A DNA stretch of 64,000 nt from Pandoraea aquatica (lineage in GTDB: Bacteria > Pseudomonadota > Gammaproteobacteria > Burkholderiales > Burkholderiaceae), in the NCBI RefSeq assembly GCF_902459565.1, contig NZ_CABPSN010000009.1, positions 62,001-126,000 of the forward strand, written 5' to 3'. Position numbers and translations under genes: made by a program. Below, piece by piece: positions 1 to 8,699 of the stretch. How positions within the stretch are numbered: position 1 is the first letter of the stretch; each line of letters begins with the position of its first letter. Below the pieces are notes generated by a model, which was not told where the DNA came from, ran no database searches, and saw only the letters and a program-made list of their open reading frames with translations.

Positions 1-1085
1 ATGTAAGCGATAAGCGCCTTCAGGTCGTCGTCGCTGAGTTCCAGTTTAGGCATGATCGGGGCGAAGCCCTTGGGCACACGTGCCGTCGGGTTGCGGATGA
101 ACTCGGCGAGGTAGGCGTCGTCGACGTGGGCGGAACTGCCATCCTGAAACGTCTCCGTCTTCCCGTAAAGCCCATGCCAGGTCGGCCCGACGCTCGCCGA
201 TCCATCCACCGAGTGGCAGCCAGCACACCCTTTGGCCTGCGCCAGCAACTTGCCCTTCGCGGCGAGCGGGTCCAGTGCGCCCGCCCCGGCGTGCTGTGTT
301 TGCAGTGCAGCAAAGGTGGGGAGTTTGGCCACCCAGGCGTCGTAGGCGGGCTTGTCGTCCACGACGACCACGCCGCGCATGTTGGCGTGCCCCACGCCGC
401 AGAGCTGGGCGCAGAGGATGTCGAAGCGTCCGGTGCGGGTCGGCGTGAGCCACATCTGCGTGACCATGCCCGGCACCATGTTCATGCGCGTGCGAAACGG
501 CGGGACATAGAAGTCGTGCAGCACGTCTTTTGCGCGCAGCAGCAATTTCACCGGCTGACCGACGAGCAGGTGCAATTCGGGGGCGTCGACGATGCGATTG
601 TCCTGATTCGCCGGGTCCTTGGGATTCAGGCCAAGCGGATTGTCGGCGGTGACGTAGCTGGGGTCCGACGTGCCGAGGCGTCCGTCGGGTCCCGGAAGAC
701 GGAAGCGCCACTGCCATTGCTGGCCGACGACTTCGACGACGTGAGCGTCCTTCGGCGCGTCGATCAGCTTCGCGTAGACGAACAGTCCCGGCGCGAGCAT
801 GGCGACGATGCCGACCGTCGTAATGCCGATCAGCCAGAATTCGAGACGCCGGTTATGAGGTTGATACGCCGCACGATGGCCGTCGCGATGACGATAGCGA
901 AAAATGGCCCATGCAACGAAAAGATTGATGACGACGAAGGCTACGCCGGTGATCACCAGCGTAAGGGTAAGGGTGTCGTCCATCTGGTGCCAGTTCGACG
1001 CCAGCGGGGTCTGCCACCACGGACTCCAGAAATGAAACGCGAGCGCCGCAGCGACAACGACGATCAGGAGGATCGGGAGAGCCAT
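1..1085 (-). CDS. Cytochrome c oxidase subunit II fused to a cytochrome c domain (3' end outside window)
   Basis: Subunit II of a heme-copper terminal oxidase, which takes electrons from cytochrome c at the CuA centre. The frame stays open from position 1085 to the window edge (about 361 residues). Three hydrophobic segments lie near the N-terminus, followed by a periplasmic cupredoxin domain with the VGQQWQWRF signature. The CuA motif CAQLCGVGHANM is at about residues 222-233, and a heme c site CAGCH at about 287-291 shows the C-terminal cytochrome c fusion. In the CuA motif Gln replaces the usual Glu between the two Cys; that residue normally gives only a backbone carbonyl, so function is likely kept. 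A TTG at 1127, just after an in-frame stop, is an alternative start that adds 14 residues. Neither start has a strong ribosome site. Confidence 0.9.
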   Translation of the reverse strand, partial: MALPILLIVVVAAALAFHFWSPWWQTPLASNWHQMDDTLTLTLVITGVAFVVINLFVAWAIFRYRHRDGHRAAYQPHNRRLEFWLIGITTVGIVAMLAPGLFVYAKLIDAPKDAHVVEVVGQQWQWRFRLPGPDGRLGTSDPSYVTADNPLGLNPKDPANQDNRIVDAPELHLLVGQPVKLLLRAKDVLHDFYVPPFRTRMNMVPGMVTQMWLTPTRTGRFDILCAQLCGVGHANMRGVVVVDDKPAYDAWVAKLPTFAALQTQHAGAGALDPLAAKGKLLAQAKGCAGCHSVDGSASVGPTWHGLYGKTETFQDGSSAHVDDAYLAEFIRNPTARVPKGFAPIMPKLELSDDDLKALIAY

Positions 1086-1310
1086 ATAGTCCCATGCAAA
1101 GACGCCGAATCGCGGCTCGCCTTTCAAAACTAGACGTTAAGGGAAACATGTCAAGGTCCGGCTTTGCAATTTCCTGCGCCTAAGGGATATCGGCAGCGTC
1201 ATCCGCCCCAGCCGCGTTGCCCTGATGCATTAGGCCGCGAAGTATCCAAGTATGGGAGTCTTGTAGTGACTGGTAGAATTTCTGCTGATCTCCCTCTTTC
1301 CTCCTCTGCC

Positions 1311-2498
1311 ATGACGACCCCTCGAAAAATCTGTGTCATTACCGGAACTCGCGCCGAGTACGGTTTGCTTCGTTGGGTCATGCAAGGCATCAAGGACGCC
1401 CCTGAACTTGAGCTGCAAATCATCGCTACCGGCAGTCATCTGGTTCGTGAGTTCGGCGACACGTACAAGGAAATTGAGCGCGACGGTTTTTCCATCGACC
1501 GTAAGGTCGACATGCTGATGGCTTCGGACACGCCCGTTGGTGTCGCCAAGTCGATGGGTATTGCGCTCCTGGGTTTCGCCGACGCGCTCGCCGATCTCTC
1601 GCCCGATCTGATTGTGGTGCTGGGCGATCGCTACGAGATTCTGGCGGCCGTCTCAGCGGCCATGGTCGCTCGCATTCCGATTGCCCATCTTCACGGCGGC
1701 GAAACCACCGAAGGTGCGTTTGACGAAAGTATCCGGCATTCGCTGACGAAAATGTCGCACCTCCACTTCGTTGCGGCAGCGCCATACCGGGACCGCGTCA
1801 TTCAACTCGGGGAGTCACCAGAGACCGTGCATCTGGTCGGCGGGCTCGGCGTAGACGCAATCAAACGTGTCAAGTTGCTCGACCGCGCGCAACTGGAAGC
1901 GTCGTTGAACTTTCGATTCGGCAAACGCAATCTGCTGGTGACATTCCACCCGGTGACGCTGGAGTCCGATTCGGCAGGTCGTCAAATGAACGAGCTGTTC
2001 GCGGCCCTCGACACGCTACCCGACACGCACGTCATCTTCACGCTGCCGAACGCGGACACTGACGGGCGCTCCCTCATTCGTCAGGTGAATGACTACGTCG
2101 CCACGCGCCCGCATTGCCGTGCCTACCCCTCTCTGGGGCAATTGCGGTACCTGTCATGTATCGCTCAGGTCGACGGCGTGGTGGGAAATTCGTCGAGCGG
2201 CGTTGCAGAGGTGCCAAGCTTCGGCAAGGGAACGATCAATATCGGAGATCGTCAACGCGGCCGACTGATGGCCGACAGCGTGATTCAGTGCGCGCCGGAA
2301 CGCGCATCCATCGAGCAGGCACTGACGACGCTCTATTCCCCGGCATTTCAGGCCACGTTGGTGCACACGGTCAACCCGTATGGCACTGGCGGTGCGAGCA
2401 CCAAGATCGTCGAGGTTCTGAAGTCGGTTGATCTCTCCAACATGTTGAAGAAATCGTTCTACGACCTTGACGTGTCAGGCGGGCCGATCGAGCGCTAG
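1311..2498 (+). CDS. legG: Hydrolysing NDP-sugar 2-epimerase (NeuC/LegG family)
   Basis: 395 residues. It resembles NeuC/LegG, which hydrolyses and 2-epimerises a nucleotide-linked N-acetyl sugar. In the legionaminic acid route the product is 2,4-diacetamido-2,4,6-trideoxymannose, the substrate of LegI. The N-terminal VITGTRAEYGLL, the central GDRYE and HLHGGE motifs and the GNSSSG motif near the C-terminus are typical of this GT-B-like epimerase family. The frame is open upstream to 1164, but the ATG at 1311 begins the conserved domain directly. The gene is convergent with the rest of the legionaminic operon, whose last gene ends only 6 bases away, so it must have its own promoter. WecB-type UDP-GlcNAc epimerases are relatives; the nearby legB, legC, legH, legI and legF favour LegG. 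Confidence 0.85.
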   Translation: MTTPRKICVITGTRAEYGLLRWVMQGIKDAPELELQIIATGSHLVREFGDTYKEIERDGFSIDRKVDMLMASDTPVGVAKSMGIALLGFADALADLSPDLIVVLGDRYEILAAVSAAMVARIPIAHLHGGETTEGAFDESIRHSLTKMSHLHFVAAAPYRDRVIQLGESPETVHLVGGLGVDAIKRVKLLDRAQLEASLNFRFGKRNLLVTFHPVTLESDSAGRQMNELFAALDTLPDTHVIFTLPNADTDGRSLIRQVNDYVATRPHCRAYPSLGQLRYLSCIAQVDGVVGNSSSGVAEVPSFGKGTINIGDRQRGRLMADSVIQCAPERASIEQALTTLYSPAFQATLVHTVNPYGTGGASTKIVEVLKSVDLSNMLKKSFYDLDVSGGPIER

Positions 2499-2504
2499 AC
2501 GCAG

Positions 2505-3782
2505 TCAGCCGACAGAAGTGGCAGCGACCTTCTCCGTCAGTCGGGCTTGAATTTCGCTGCCCAGTGCAGCCGCCATGTCGGGCGTCGCGTCGAGCGCGTG
2601 AACGACAGCCGGTACGCCAACGTTCGCGTACTCGGTCACCAGCGTCGAAGGATAGGCGACGACAAGATCGACGGCAGGGAAGACGCTTCGCTCGTGAATG
2701 ACTTGCCAGGGTTGTCGTGCGACTTGATTACCCGGTGCCGCCGTCGGATGCGGCTTGTAGAAGACTTCGACATCGACGCCACCGCGCGACAGCTGATGCA
2801 TGAGCGCGATATGAAGCGGCTCGCATAGCGTGTGCCCAACGATCAACAGGCTCGCTCGCCCTGTCGTATTCATTCGGGTCAGTTCAATGGTGGGCTTGAA
2901 AGTCCGCACATCAATCCCGCGGGCCACGCACTCGGGCGTCAGCACATCGCTAAGGAAGACGGACTGCGAAATCGCATCGTAGACCGAGAGTCGTGAAACC
3001 GACGTCAGTCGATGAGGTAACGGGAAATGGAGTCGACCCGACGGTGCCTCGCCATTCGCCGACAGTCCCGCCAGCGCCCCATGCTGCACCAGCGTTAGCG
3101 CATTGCATCGTCCGCTACGCGCGACGGCATCGGCCAACATGGCCCAGCGATCGTAGTGCTCCGCGATGAGCAAACGGCATTCTGTGAATTTGGCCAACGC
3201 GATACGCGCGGCGAACCAGCGCACGGCGGTGTAACTTTGCAGAGCCCAAAGTCGCGTTGGCGGCCTGCGTCGTAATTCGGCAGATGCCCGTATCGCGAGC
3301 TTTCGTGCCAGTTCGATATCCTCTGCCGTTAGCAGCGAGAACGCATCGACCTGGGCCTGACCTGGCGGTAGCGGGTGAATCGGTGCCCACGGAAACGTGA
3401 GCCATTGCTTCGGCTCGTCAGACAGCGCGGGGATGTGAAGCACGTCCGCCGCCCTGGACGAAAAGGCGACCGCGAGTTCGCGGCACTCCGACGTCAGTCG
3501 TTGCGGCGCGGGTGCGCAGGATTGGCGATAGCGCTCCAGACGCCTGGCATCGTAGTTCAGATACGCGCGGGCCGCGCCGACACCCCAGAGGACACGAGAC
3601 ACAGTACCCACCATACGCAACACCGGACGCAGCTTCGCCGACATGCCACGCCAGCGCGCCGGACGCGGCAAGTGTCCAAACGCGCCTGCATTGCCCCCAC
3701 CGATCGAATAGAGATGCGCGTCAACGGCAATCTCGTTCTCGGTGGCACGCAGATACTCTTCGACCCAGGAAGACTCAGACAT
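2505..3782 (-). CDS. Putative GT-B-like transferase, candidate nonulosonate transferase
   Basis: 425 residues, no membrane segment, last gene of the leftward polysaccharide operon; its ATG overlaps the wzy stop by one base. I cannot assign a named family. The C-terminal half carries a KPHP motif and, about 40 residues later, YPSTLVTEYANVGVPAV. These resemble the 'HP' and 'S(S/T)' motifs of bacterial sialyltransferases and of TagF-like transferases, which bind CMP- or CDP-activated donors. An LVQHGALAG segment near the middle also recalls surface-carbohydrate proteins. Only one other transferase (wbuB) is obvious in the locus, so this is the best candidate for the enzyme that adds legionaminic acid. 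The role is inference from motifs and context. It could also be a modifying transferase. Confidence 0.55.
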   Translation of the reverse strand: MSESSWVEEYLRATENEIAVDAHLYSIGGGNAGAFGHLPRPARWRGMSAKLRPVLRMVGTVSRVLWGVGAARAYLNYDARRLERYRQSCAPAPQRLTSECRELAVAFSSRAADVLHIPALSDEPKQWLTFPWAPIHPLPPGQAQVDAFSLLTAEDIELARKLAIRASAELRRRPPTRLWALQSYTAVRWFAARIALAKFTECRLLIAEHYDRWAMLADAVARSGRCNALTLVQHGALAGLSANGEAPSGRLHFPLPHRLTSVSRLSVYDAISQSVFLSDVLTPECVARGIDVRTFKPTIELTRMNTTGRASLLIVGHTLCEPLHIALMHQLSRGGVDVEVFYKPHPTAAPGNQVARQPWQVIHERSVFPAVDLVVAYPSTLVTEYANVGVPAVVHALDATPDMAAALGSEIQARLTEKVAATSVG

Positions 3783-5116
3783 TACGGTTTCATCGCAGGT
3801 GCTGCGTTGCCAGCATCGCCAGGTACGGTCGACGCGACGTGGCGGGGTATCGGCCGCAACGACATTTTTCTGAACAGATACGCAATAACCGCGATGTAGG
3901 GATACAGATAGAAATCAGTCCAGTTGATCAGGCTGCCGCGCAAATGCGAAATCATGAGAATCGTCATGAGAATCGACGCAGCCCAGTACCCCAGCGAGTC
4001 GTTCCGAATCGCCCGGCCATGAATGAAGCCGATGATCCCAAGATACAGGGCAACCAACGGCAACCCGCCGACAAACATGAAATTAAGATACAGATCTGTC
4101 TCTACCGGCCATTGCTCGGTCGCACGAATCGCCCACGACTTCGGGAAATAAATGTCCGTCAGCAAGTGATTCATGTCGAAATACATGTCCGGACTCGCCA
4201 AACCGAAAGGCGTCTGGAATTTCACAAACGGCAGGAAGAACGTCATCAGCACGCTCGGATCGAAATCGCGCACCGAAATGGCAAGGTTCTCGAGCGTATT
4301 GAAGTAATTCAGTGCATACGGAATCATGGTGTCCGCACTGACCCACGTGATATTCCGGAAATACAGACCCAGCAGGAAAATCATGACGAACGAGACATAA
4401 AGCAGGATCGTCTTGACCGTCAGCAGTCTCATGTTGCGCACCCAAGGCAGCATCGAAACGACCGCGAGCAACGAAATCTGGAGCTTACTGCCATGCACCG
4501 GCGACGTCACTAACAACCAGGCCAGAAAAATGCACAGGGCAACCTTGCTGTGCTTGCGCACGCAGTAATAGCCCGTCAATGCTGCCAGCGCAACCGATGA
4601 GAAGTGACTCAGCACAACATAGACGCCGGACCCGCTTCGGTTCAGGAACGCATCACCGGGATTCGCCTCCCAGACGGAAAAGCCACCGCTGGACTGCACA
4701 ATCATCACGACCATCGCCGTGGCAACGACGTACAGAATCATCAGCGTGCTGCGCAAGGCAAACGTCCCCGGTGCGCGCCCCCGATAGTCGGTGCGATGAC
4801 CGGCCCGCCCGATCCGTTCGCCGACTTTGATCGCGACGACCCCGAGTCCGAACACCGTATACGCCAGGGCAATGGCCAATTGATATTCCGTGTGGTCCAA
4901 CATGCCATCAAAGCGCTGGGCGAACATCGGCGCGACGACAAACCATGCGCCGTAATAGGCATAAAACAATGCCAGTGGGGAAAACGCCCGCTTCGGAAGA
5001 TTGGTGACCAGCGTCAACGCGAAGAAGCACACGAACGCAGTGAAGTTGCCCGCGTGATCCAGGTATCGTCCCCAAATGACCAGCGACCCAACGATATAGA
5101 CGATTAGCGACGACAT
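3782..5116 (-). CDS. wzy: O-antigen repeat-unit polymerase-like membrane protein (Wzy)
   Basis: 444 residues and strongly hydrophobic, with roughly ten to twelve predicted membrane spans and a longer loop in the C-terminal half (around the FGLASPDMYFDMNHLL stretch). This is the usual shape of Wzy polymerases, which join lipid-linked O-units in the periplasm. Wzy proteins share little sequence, so the call rests on topology, length and position inside a locus with a Wzx flippase. The gene starts 39 bases after ptmA and its stop overlaps the start of the downstream transferase gene. A WaaL-type ligase is the main alternative, but ligase genes usually lie outside such loci. Confidence 0.65.
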   Translation of the reverse strand: MSSLIVYIVGSLVIWGRYLDHAGNFTAFVCFFALTLVTNLPKRAFSPLALFYAYYGAWFVVAPMFAQRFDGMLDHTEYQLAIALAYTVFGLGVVAIKVGERIGRAGHRTDYRGRAPGTFALRSTLMILYVVATAMVVMIVQSSGGFSVWEANPGDAFLNRSGSGVYVVLSHFSSVALAALTGYYCVRKHSKVALCIFLAWLLVTSPVHGSKLQISLLAVVSMLPWVRNMRLLTVKTILLYVSFVMIFLLGLYFRNITWVSADTMIPYALNYFNTLENLAISVRDFDPSVLMTFFLPFVKFQTPFGLASPDMYFDMNHLLTDIYFPKSWAIRATEQWPVETDLYLNFMFVGGLPLVALYLGIIGFIHGRAIRNDSLGYWAASILMTILMISHLRGSLINWTDFYLYPYIAVIAYLFRKMSLRPIPRHVASTVPGDAGNAAPAMKP

Positions 5117-5155
5117 TGAGAGTGTTCTACGGAATATTCAGGCAGTGGAGCGGAA

Positions 5156-5920
5156 TTAGCCGACCGAGAAACCGTCGTCGATCACGATGTTTTGTCCACA
5201 CACATAGGCGGAGTCGGACGACAACAAGTACAACACCGAGCCGACAATATCCTCCGCGTCCAGCATTCCCTTCTCGCGGCAATGCGCGTTGTATCGAGCC
5301 AGGAAGTCCGGATTCTGACCGGCAAGGATCCCGCCTGGACTCACACAATTGACACGAAACCGGGTGCCCTTCGTATATGCCGTTGCGTAACTAGTGAGAT
5401 GCTGCAATCCGGCTTTGACCGCCGCGTACTCGACGGGCATCGTCATCGGCAGCCCTTCGTAGACATCGAAGCGCGGTGCCATCACGCCGTAAATCGATGA
5501 AAAATTCACCAGCGAGAAGGGCTGCTTCGAATGCAAAGCGTACTGAGCGCACTGCTGCATGAACAGGAAATAGGCACCCACGTGCCGACTCACGTTCTCG
5601 CAGAAATCGTCGTACGTCACCTCATAGAATTTCGCACCGTACCGGGCATTGCGCGGATAAGCGGTGTTCACCGCACCGTCCACACTACCGAATCGCTGCT
5701 CGGCGTCTGACAACAATTGGCGAATCGCCGTCGCGTCGCTCACGTCGAGCGTCTGGCACATGACGCGCGCCCCGTACTCCGCCGCCACGCTGTCCAGACC
5801 GCTTTCGTCCACGTCGGCAACGACAACGTTGGCGTCCGCCTGGACCAGTGCGCCGACAATGGCCCGACCGATACGGCCGGCACCACCGACGACAATGATC
5901 GTCTTATTGTTAAGGTTCAT
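5156..5920 (-). CDS. ptmA: Short-chain dehydrogenase/reductase, PtmA-like
   Basis: 254 residues, a classical SDR. It has a glycine-rich NAD(P) site GGAGRIGRA near the N-terminus, a VNFSSIYG segment holding the catalytic Ser, and a YAAVKAGLQ motif with the catalytic Tyr and Lys. It sits in the legionaminic acid operon where Campylobacter carries ptmA. There PtmA and PtmF have been proposed to help supply glucosamine phosphate for the GDP-linked pathway; I recall this from the literature and the exact reaction is uncertain. The start codon overlaps the legF stop as ATGA, which implies translational coupling. The pathway role is inferred from neighbours, since SDR sequence alone does not fix the substrate. 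Confidence 0.75.
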   Translation of the reverse strand: MNLNNKTIIVVGGAGRIGRAIVGALVQADANVVVADVDESGLDSVAAEYGARVMCQTLDVSDATAIRQLLSDAEQRFGSVDGAVNTAYPRNARYGAKFYEVTYDDFCENVSRHVGAYFLFMQQCAQYALHSKQPFSLVNFSSIYGVMAPRFDVYEGLPMTMPVEYAAVKAGLQHLTSYATAYTKGTRFRVNCVSPGGILAGQNPDFLARYNAHCREKGMLDAEDIVGSVLYLLSSDSAYVCGQNIVIDDGFSVG

Positions 5921-6603
5921 TGTTGTTCTGCCCGAATGAGGACTTCGGCGAATTGGAAATCGTGAATATCATCGATGTCCACCGCGCGAATTTTGGGGAC
6001 GACCACCGATCCAACGCGCCCGTCGAACAGTCGATCGTGGGTGCGAACGAACTCGGGGCGTGTAACGTAAGCGACAGTCGTGAGGTCATACACGGCCGGT
6101 GCATCCTGACGACGCGCCGCACCATGTCCGCCAATCACGAGATTCGTCTGCCCCTCCTGTGTGCGGGTGACCATATTGAAGTACGGACTACGTGCTGCCG
6201 GTGTTACCGTGACAACGACGTCGGTCGAATCATTCAGGGCATCAAGGCATGCGTCAACATCGTCGACCGAACGCAACGGACTCGTCGCCGGCAAGCTGAG
6301 GAAGACGTCGAACGCACCGTCGCGCGCAAATACGGTATCGATGGCGTGGCGCCACGCAAGCCATTCCGGGGCGGTGTCGGTTGCGAGCTCTGCGGGGCGG
6401 TCAATCACTTCAGCGCCAAATTGGCGTGCGACGCGCGCAATCGCTTCATCTTCGGTAGAGACGTAGATCTTGCGAACCCGCGCGACCTGTTGCGCAGTAC
6501 GGATCGAGTGAGCCACCAGCGGCACGCCGCCCAACTCACGGATATTCTTGCCCGGTAGTCCCTTGGACCCGCCACGGGCAAATATGAATGCGCAAACGCT
6601 CAC
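5917..6603 (-). CDS. legF: CMP-legionaminic acid synthetase (CMP-sialate synthetase family)
   Basis: 228 residues. A cytidylyltransferase of the NeuA/LegF/PseF group that activates the nonulosonic acid with CTP. The N-terminal FIFARGGSKGLPGKN is the nucleotide-binding signature, SLPATSPLR is a second conserved motif, and the C-terminal VDIDDIHDFQFAE carries the metal-binding acidic residues. I favour a GTG start at 6603 because a purine-rich AAGGGGAAAG precedes it at good spacing. A TTG at 6618 that overlaps the ptmF stop (TTGA) is the alternative and adds five residues. With legI and legB in the same operon, legionaminic acid rather than Neu5Ac or pseudaminic acid is the likely substrate. 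Confidence 0.88.
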   Translation of the reverse strand: MSVCAFIFARGGSKGLPGKNIRELGGVPLVAHSIRTAQQVARVRKIYVSTEDEAIARVARQFGAEVIDRPAELATDTAPEWLAWRHAIDTVFARDGAFDVFLSLPATSPLRSVDDVDACLDALNDSTDVVVTVTPAARSPYFNMVTRTQEGQTNLVIGGHGAARRQDAPAVYDLTTVAYVTRPEFVRTHDRLFDGRVGSVVVPKIRAVDIDDIHDFQFAEVLIRAEQQ

Positions 6604-6614
6604 TTCTTTCCCCT

Positions 6615-7616
6615 TCAAATCGCCACCTGCTGATGCGTCGCCGCGGACTGTCTCATCGCGTCGATCAACCTGAGAACGTCGGCCGCCTGGCCAATATCCA
6701 CGAACGGTGCGCTCGCGCCACTGGCCACCTTGGCAAAATGAACGAGCTCGTCGATATACATGGCGTTCCGGTCGTAAGCCGCATCGCTATATAGCGTTGT
6801 CTCCTCGCCGCCGGAACGTTGCACGACCACCGTGTTCTTGAGCATGTCCCACACTAACGTCCCTGTCTCGCCGATCACTTTACAGCGACGCGTGACCGAA
6901 CGTTGGAGAAAGTCCATGTGCAAATTGATGACGGGGCCATTGTCGTGGATAAGGAAAGCATCCACCACATCTTCCACATCGATTTCCAGATCGCTCACGC
7001 GGTTCGCGATGCAAAACACACTGTCCGGACGACCGAAAATCCAAACCAGATAATCGATCTCGTGGCTCAGCTCGCGAAGCACTCCGCCGCCAAGCGCATT
7101 CTGTGCGGATACCTGCTTTCGATAGTCCGAGCCAGGACGCCAGTCGGGCAAATACTGTCCAACCTCCGCACTCACGGAAAGCACGCGGCCGACGCTTCCA
7201 TCGACAACCGCTTGTCTCAAACAGACAGCCGACGGCATGAACCGCAAGTTGTAAGCGATCTCGATTTTGTCCCGATGACGCATCAATTCATCAAGTGACG
7301 GCGCCAGCGTTTCCATACTGTCGGACAGCGGCTTCTCGATCAGCACGGGGATTTCCGTCTCAAGCAGCTTGCGCGCGTGCGCGACGTGCGCAGGGGCGGG
7401 GGACGCGACGACAGCAAAAACGGGCGATGCCGACATGGCCTCGTCAAGCGTGAGAAATCTGACGACACCGGGTTCCACATCGTCGGCAGACAGGGCCCGC
7501 CCCGATGCGGACACGCACCCAACATCCGCGTCAGGATACAGAGCGCGCAAGTTGCGCATGTGTCGGCGAGCAATACTGCCCGAGCCGATCACCAGATAGA
7601 GAGCCTTTGCCGTCAT
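6615..7616 (-). CDS. ptmF: Gfo/Idh/MocA-family oxidoreductase, PtmF-like
   Basis: 333 residues. The Rossmann motif VIGSGSIARRHMRNL lies at the N-terminus and the EKPLSD motif typical of Gfo/Idh/MocA enzymes near residue 100. The C-terminal half is the usual alpha/beta domain of this family. It matches the position of ptmF in Campylobacter-type legionaminic acid loci, next to ptmE. There PtmF with PtmA is thought to feed glucosamine into the GDP-linked route. The frame is open upstream to 7820, but the ATG at 7616 overlaps the ptmE stop as ATGA and begins exactly at the nucleotide-binding strand. The specific reaction is not deducible from the sequence. Confidence 0.75.
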   Translation of the reverse strand: MTAKALYLVIGSGSIARRHMRNLRALYPDADVGCVSASGRALSADDVEPGVVRFLTLDEAMSASPVFAVVASPAPAHVAHARKLLETEIPVLIEKPLSDSMETLAPSLDELMRHRDKIEIAYNLRFMPSAVCLRQAVVDGSVGRVLSVSAEVGQYLPDWRPGSDYRKQVSAQNALGGGVLRELSHEIDYLVWIFGRPDSVFCIANRVSDLEIDVEDVVDAFLIHDNGPVINLHMDFLQRSVTRRCKVIGETGTLVWDMLKNTVVVQRSGGEETTLYSDAAYDRNAMYIDELVHFAKVASGASAPFVDIGQAADVLRLIDAMRQSAATHQQVAI

Positions 7617-8659
7617 AGATTGCCGAACTGTTGCTGCGCCCGCTTGAAATCTTCCATGCGGCCGATGTCCAGCCAGTACTCGTGCACGGGGAACATCATG
7701 ACGTCGGACCCCTTCTCGATGGACTGCTCCAGGAGGGTCGGCATATCCACGCGTTGGTTGACCGGTACGCTGCGGATCAACTCCGGAGAAAGTACGTAAA
7801 TGCCCGCGTTGATAAACCACTTCTGGATGGGCTTTTCCACCATCGACTGAATGCGATGGCCATCGCTCTGAATGACGCCGTAAGGCACCTGGAACTCATA
7901 CTCCCGCACGCACATCGTCGCCGAACCGCCATGCTCGTTGTGATAATCGAGCAGGCCGCGATAATCGAGTCGAGTCAACAGGTCGCCGTTCATGAGGAAC
8001 ATCGGCAGGCTGATTTCATCGCGCGGAAGCAGCCCCAACGCGCCCCCCGTGCCCAGTGGCGTTTCTTCGTGGACGTAGCTGATCGTCACGCCCCATTTGC
8101 TGCCGTCACCGAAATGCGCGCGGATCATTTCGGGAAGATAGTGCGTCGAGATATAGAACTTGTGAAAACCTGCGCTGATGTAGCTCTCGAGAATCAGTTC
8201 GAGGATAGGTTTGTCGCCAACTTTCAGCAGCGGCTTCGGGCAGTCGTTGGTCAGCGGATGCAGCCGGGTGCCAAATCCTCCCGCCATCAGAAAAACGGGA
8301 TTGTCGAGGCGACGGCCATTCACCAGTTCTTGCATGGTCTCCAGCCCGACGAGCACATTGCCGTCGTCCACCACCGGCATATGCAGCAACTGGCGGGATT
8401 GCATAATCGCAAGCACGCGCTCGCGCGGCCAGGCTGGCCCGGCGGTTTGCGGCGTCGAGCACATGACGTCACGCACCGCCGTGCTCATCGGGAGATAGCG
8501 CAGCAAAGCCCGGCGCACGTCGCCATCGGTGATGGTACCGAGCAACCGGCGTTGGTCGTCCACGACGAGCACAATGCGCAGCGCGCCGGTGTCCAGCACC
8601 GAAATCGCCTTCTCCAGACTGTCGTCCGGGCCAACAAGCACAGCATTCCAATTCTTCAT
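7613..8659 (-). CDS. ptmE: CBS-domain sugar-phosphate nucleotidyltransferase, PtmE-like guanylyltransferase
   Basis: 348 residues in two parts. Residues 1-115 form a pair of CBS domains (the TITDGDVRRALLR and MPVVDDG motifs). Residues 120-348 form a nucleotidyltransferase with FLMAGGFGTRLHPLT, the phosphate-site PKPLLKVGDKP, and MNGDLLT carrying a metal-binding Asp. PtmE in Campylobacter has the same domain order and makes GDP-glucosamine from glucosamine-1-phosphate. That reaction defines the GDP-linked branch of legionaminic acid synthesis, in contrast to the UDP-linked pseudaminic route. The gene follows legI after a 40-base gap and overlaps ptmF by four bases. The CBS pair may sense nucleotides; this is inference. 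Confidence 0.85.
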   Translation of the reverse strand: MKNWNAVLVGPDDSLEKAISVLDTGALRIVLVVDDQRRLLGTITDGDVRRALLRYLPMSTAVRDVMCSTPQTAGPAWPRERVLAIMQSRQLLHMPVVDDGNVLVGLETMQELVNGRRLDNPVFLMAGGFGTRLHPLTNDCPKPLLKVGDKPILELILESYISAGFHKFYISTHYLPEMIRAHFGDGSKWGVTISYVHEETPLGTGGALGLLPRDEISLPMFLMNGDLLTRLDYRGLLDYHNEHGGSATMCVREYEFQVPYGVIQSDGHRIQSMVEKPIQKWFINAGIYVLSPELIRSVPVNQRVDMPTLLEQSIEKGSDVMMFPVHEYWLDIGRMEDFKRAQQQFGNL

Positions 8660-8699
8660 CGCTCGAAAATCCGTCGTACTCGAAAGTCGATCTGACTAT

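Noticed and set aside
126-1133. Plus-strand open frame of 335 codons at the left edge
   Set aside because: The minus strand encodes a recognisable oxidase subunit II in an uninterrupted frame to the edge; this frame has no motifs.
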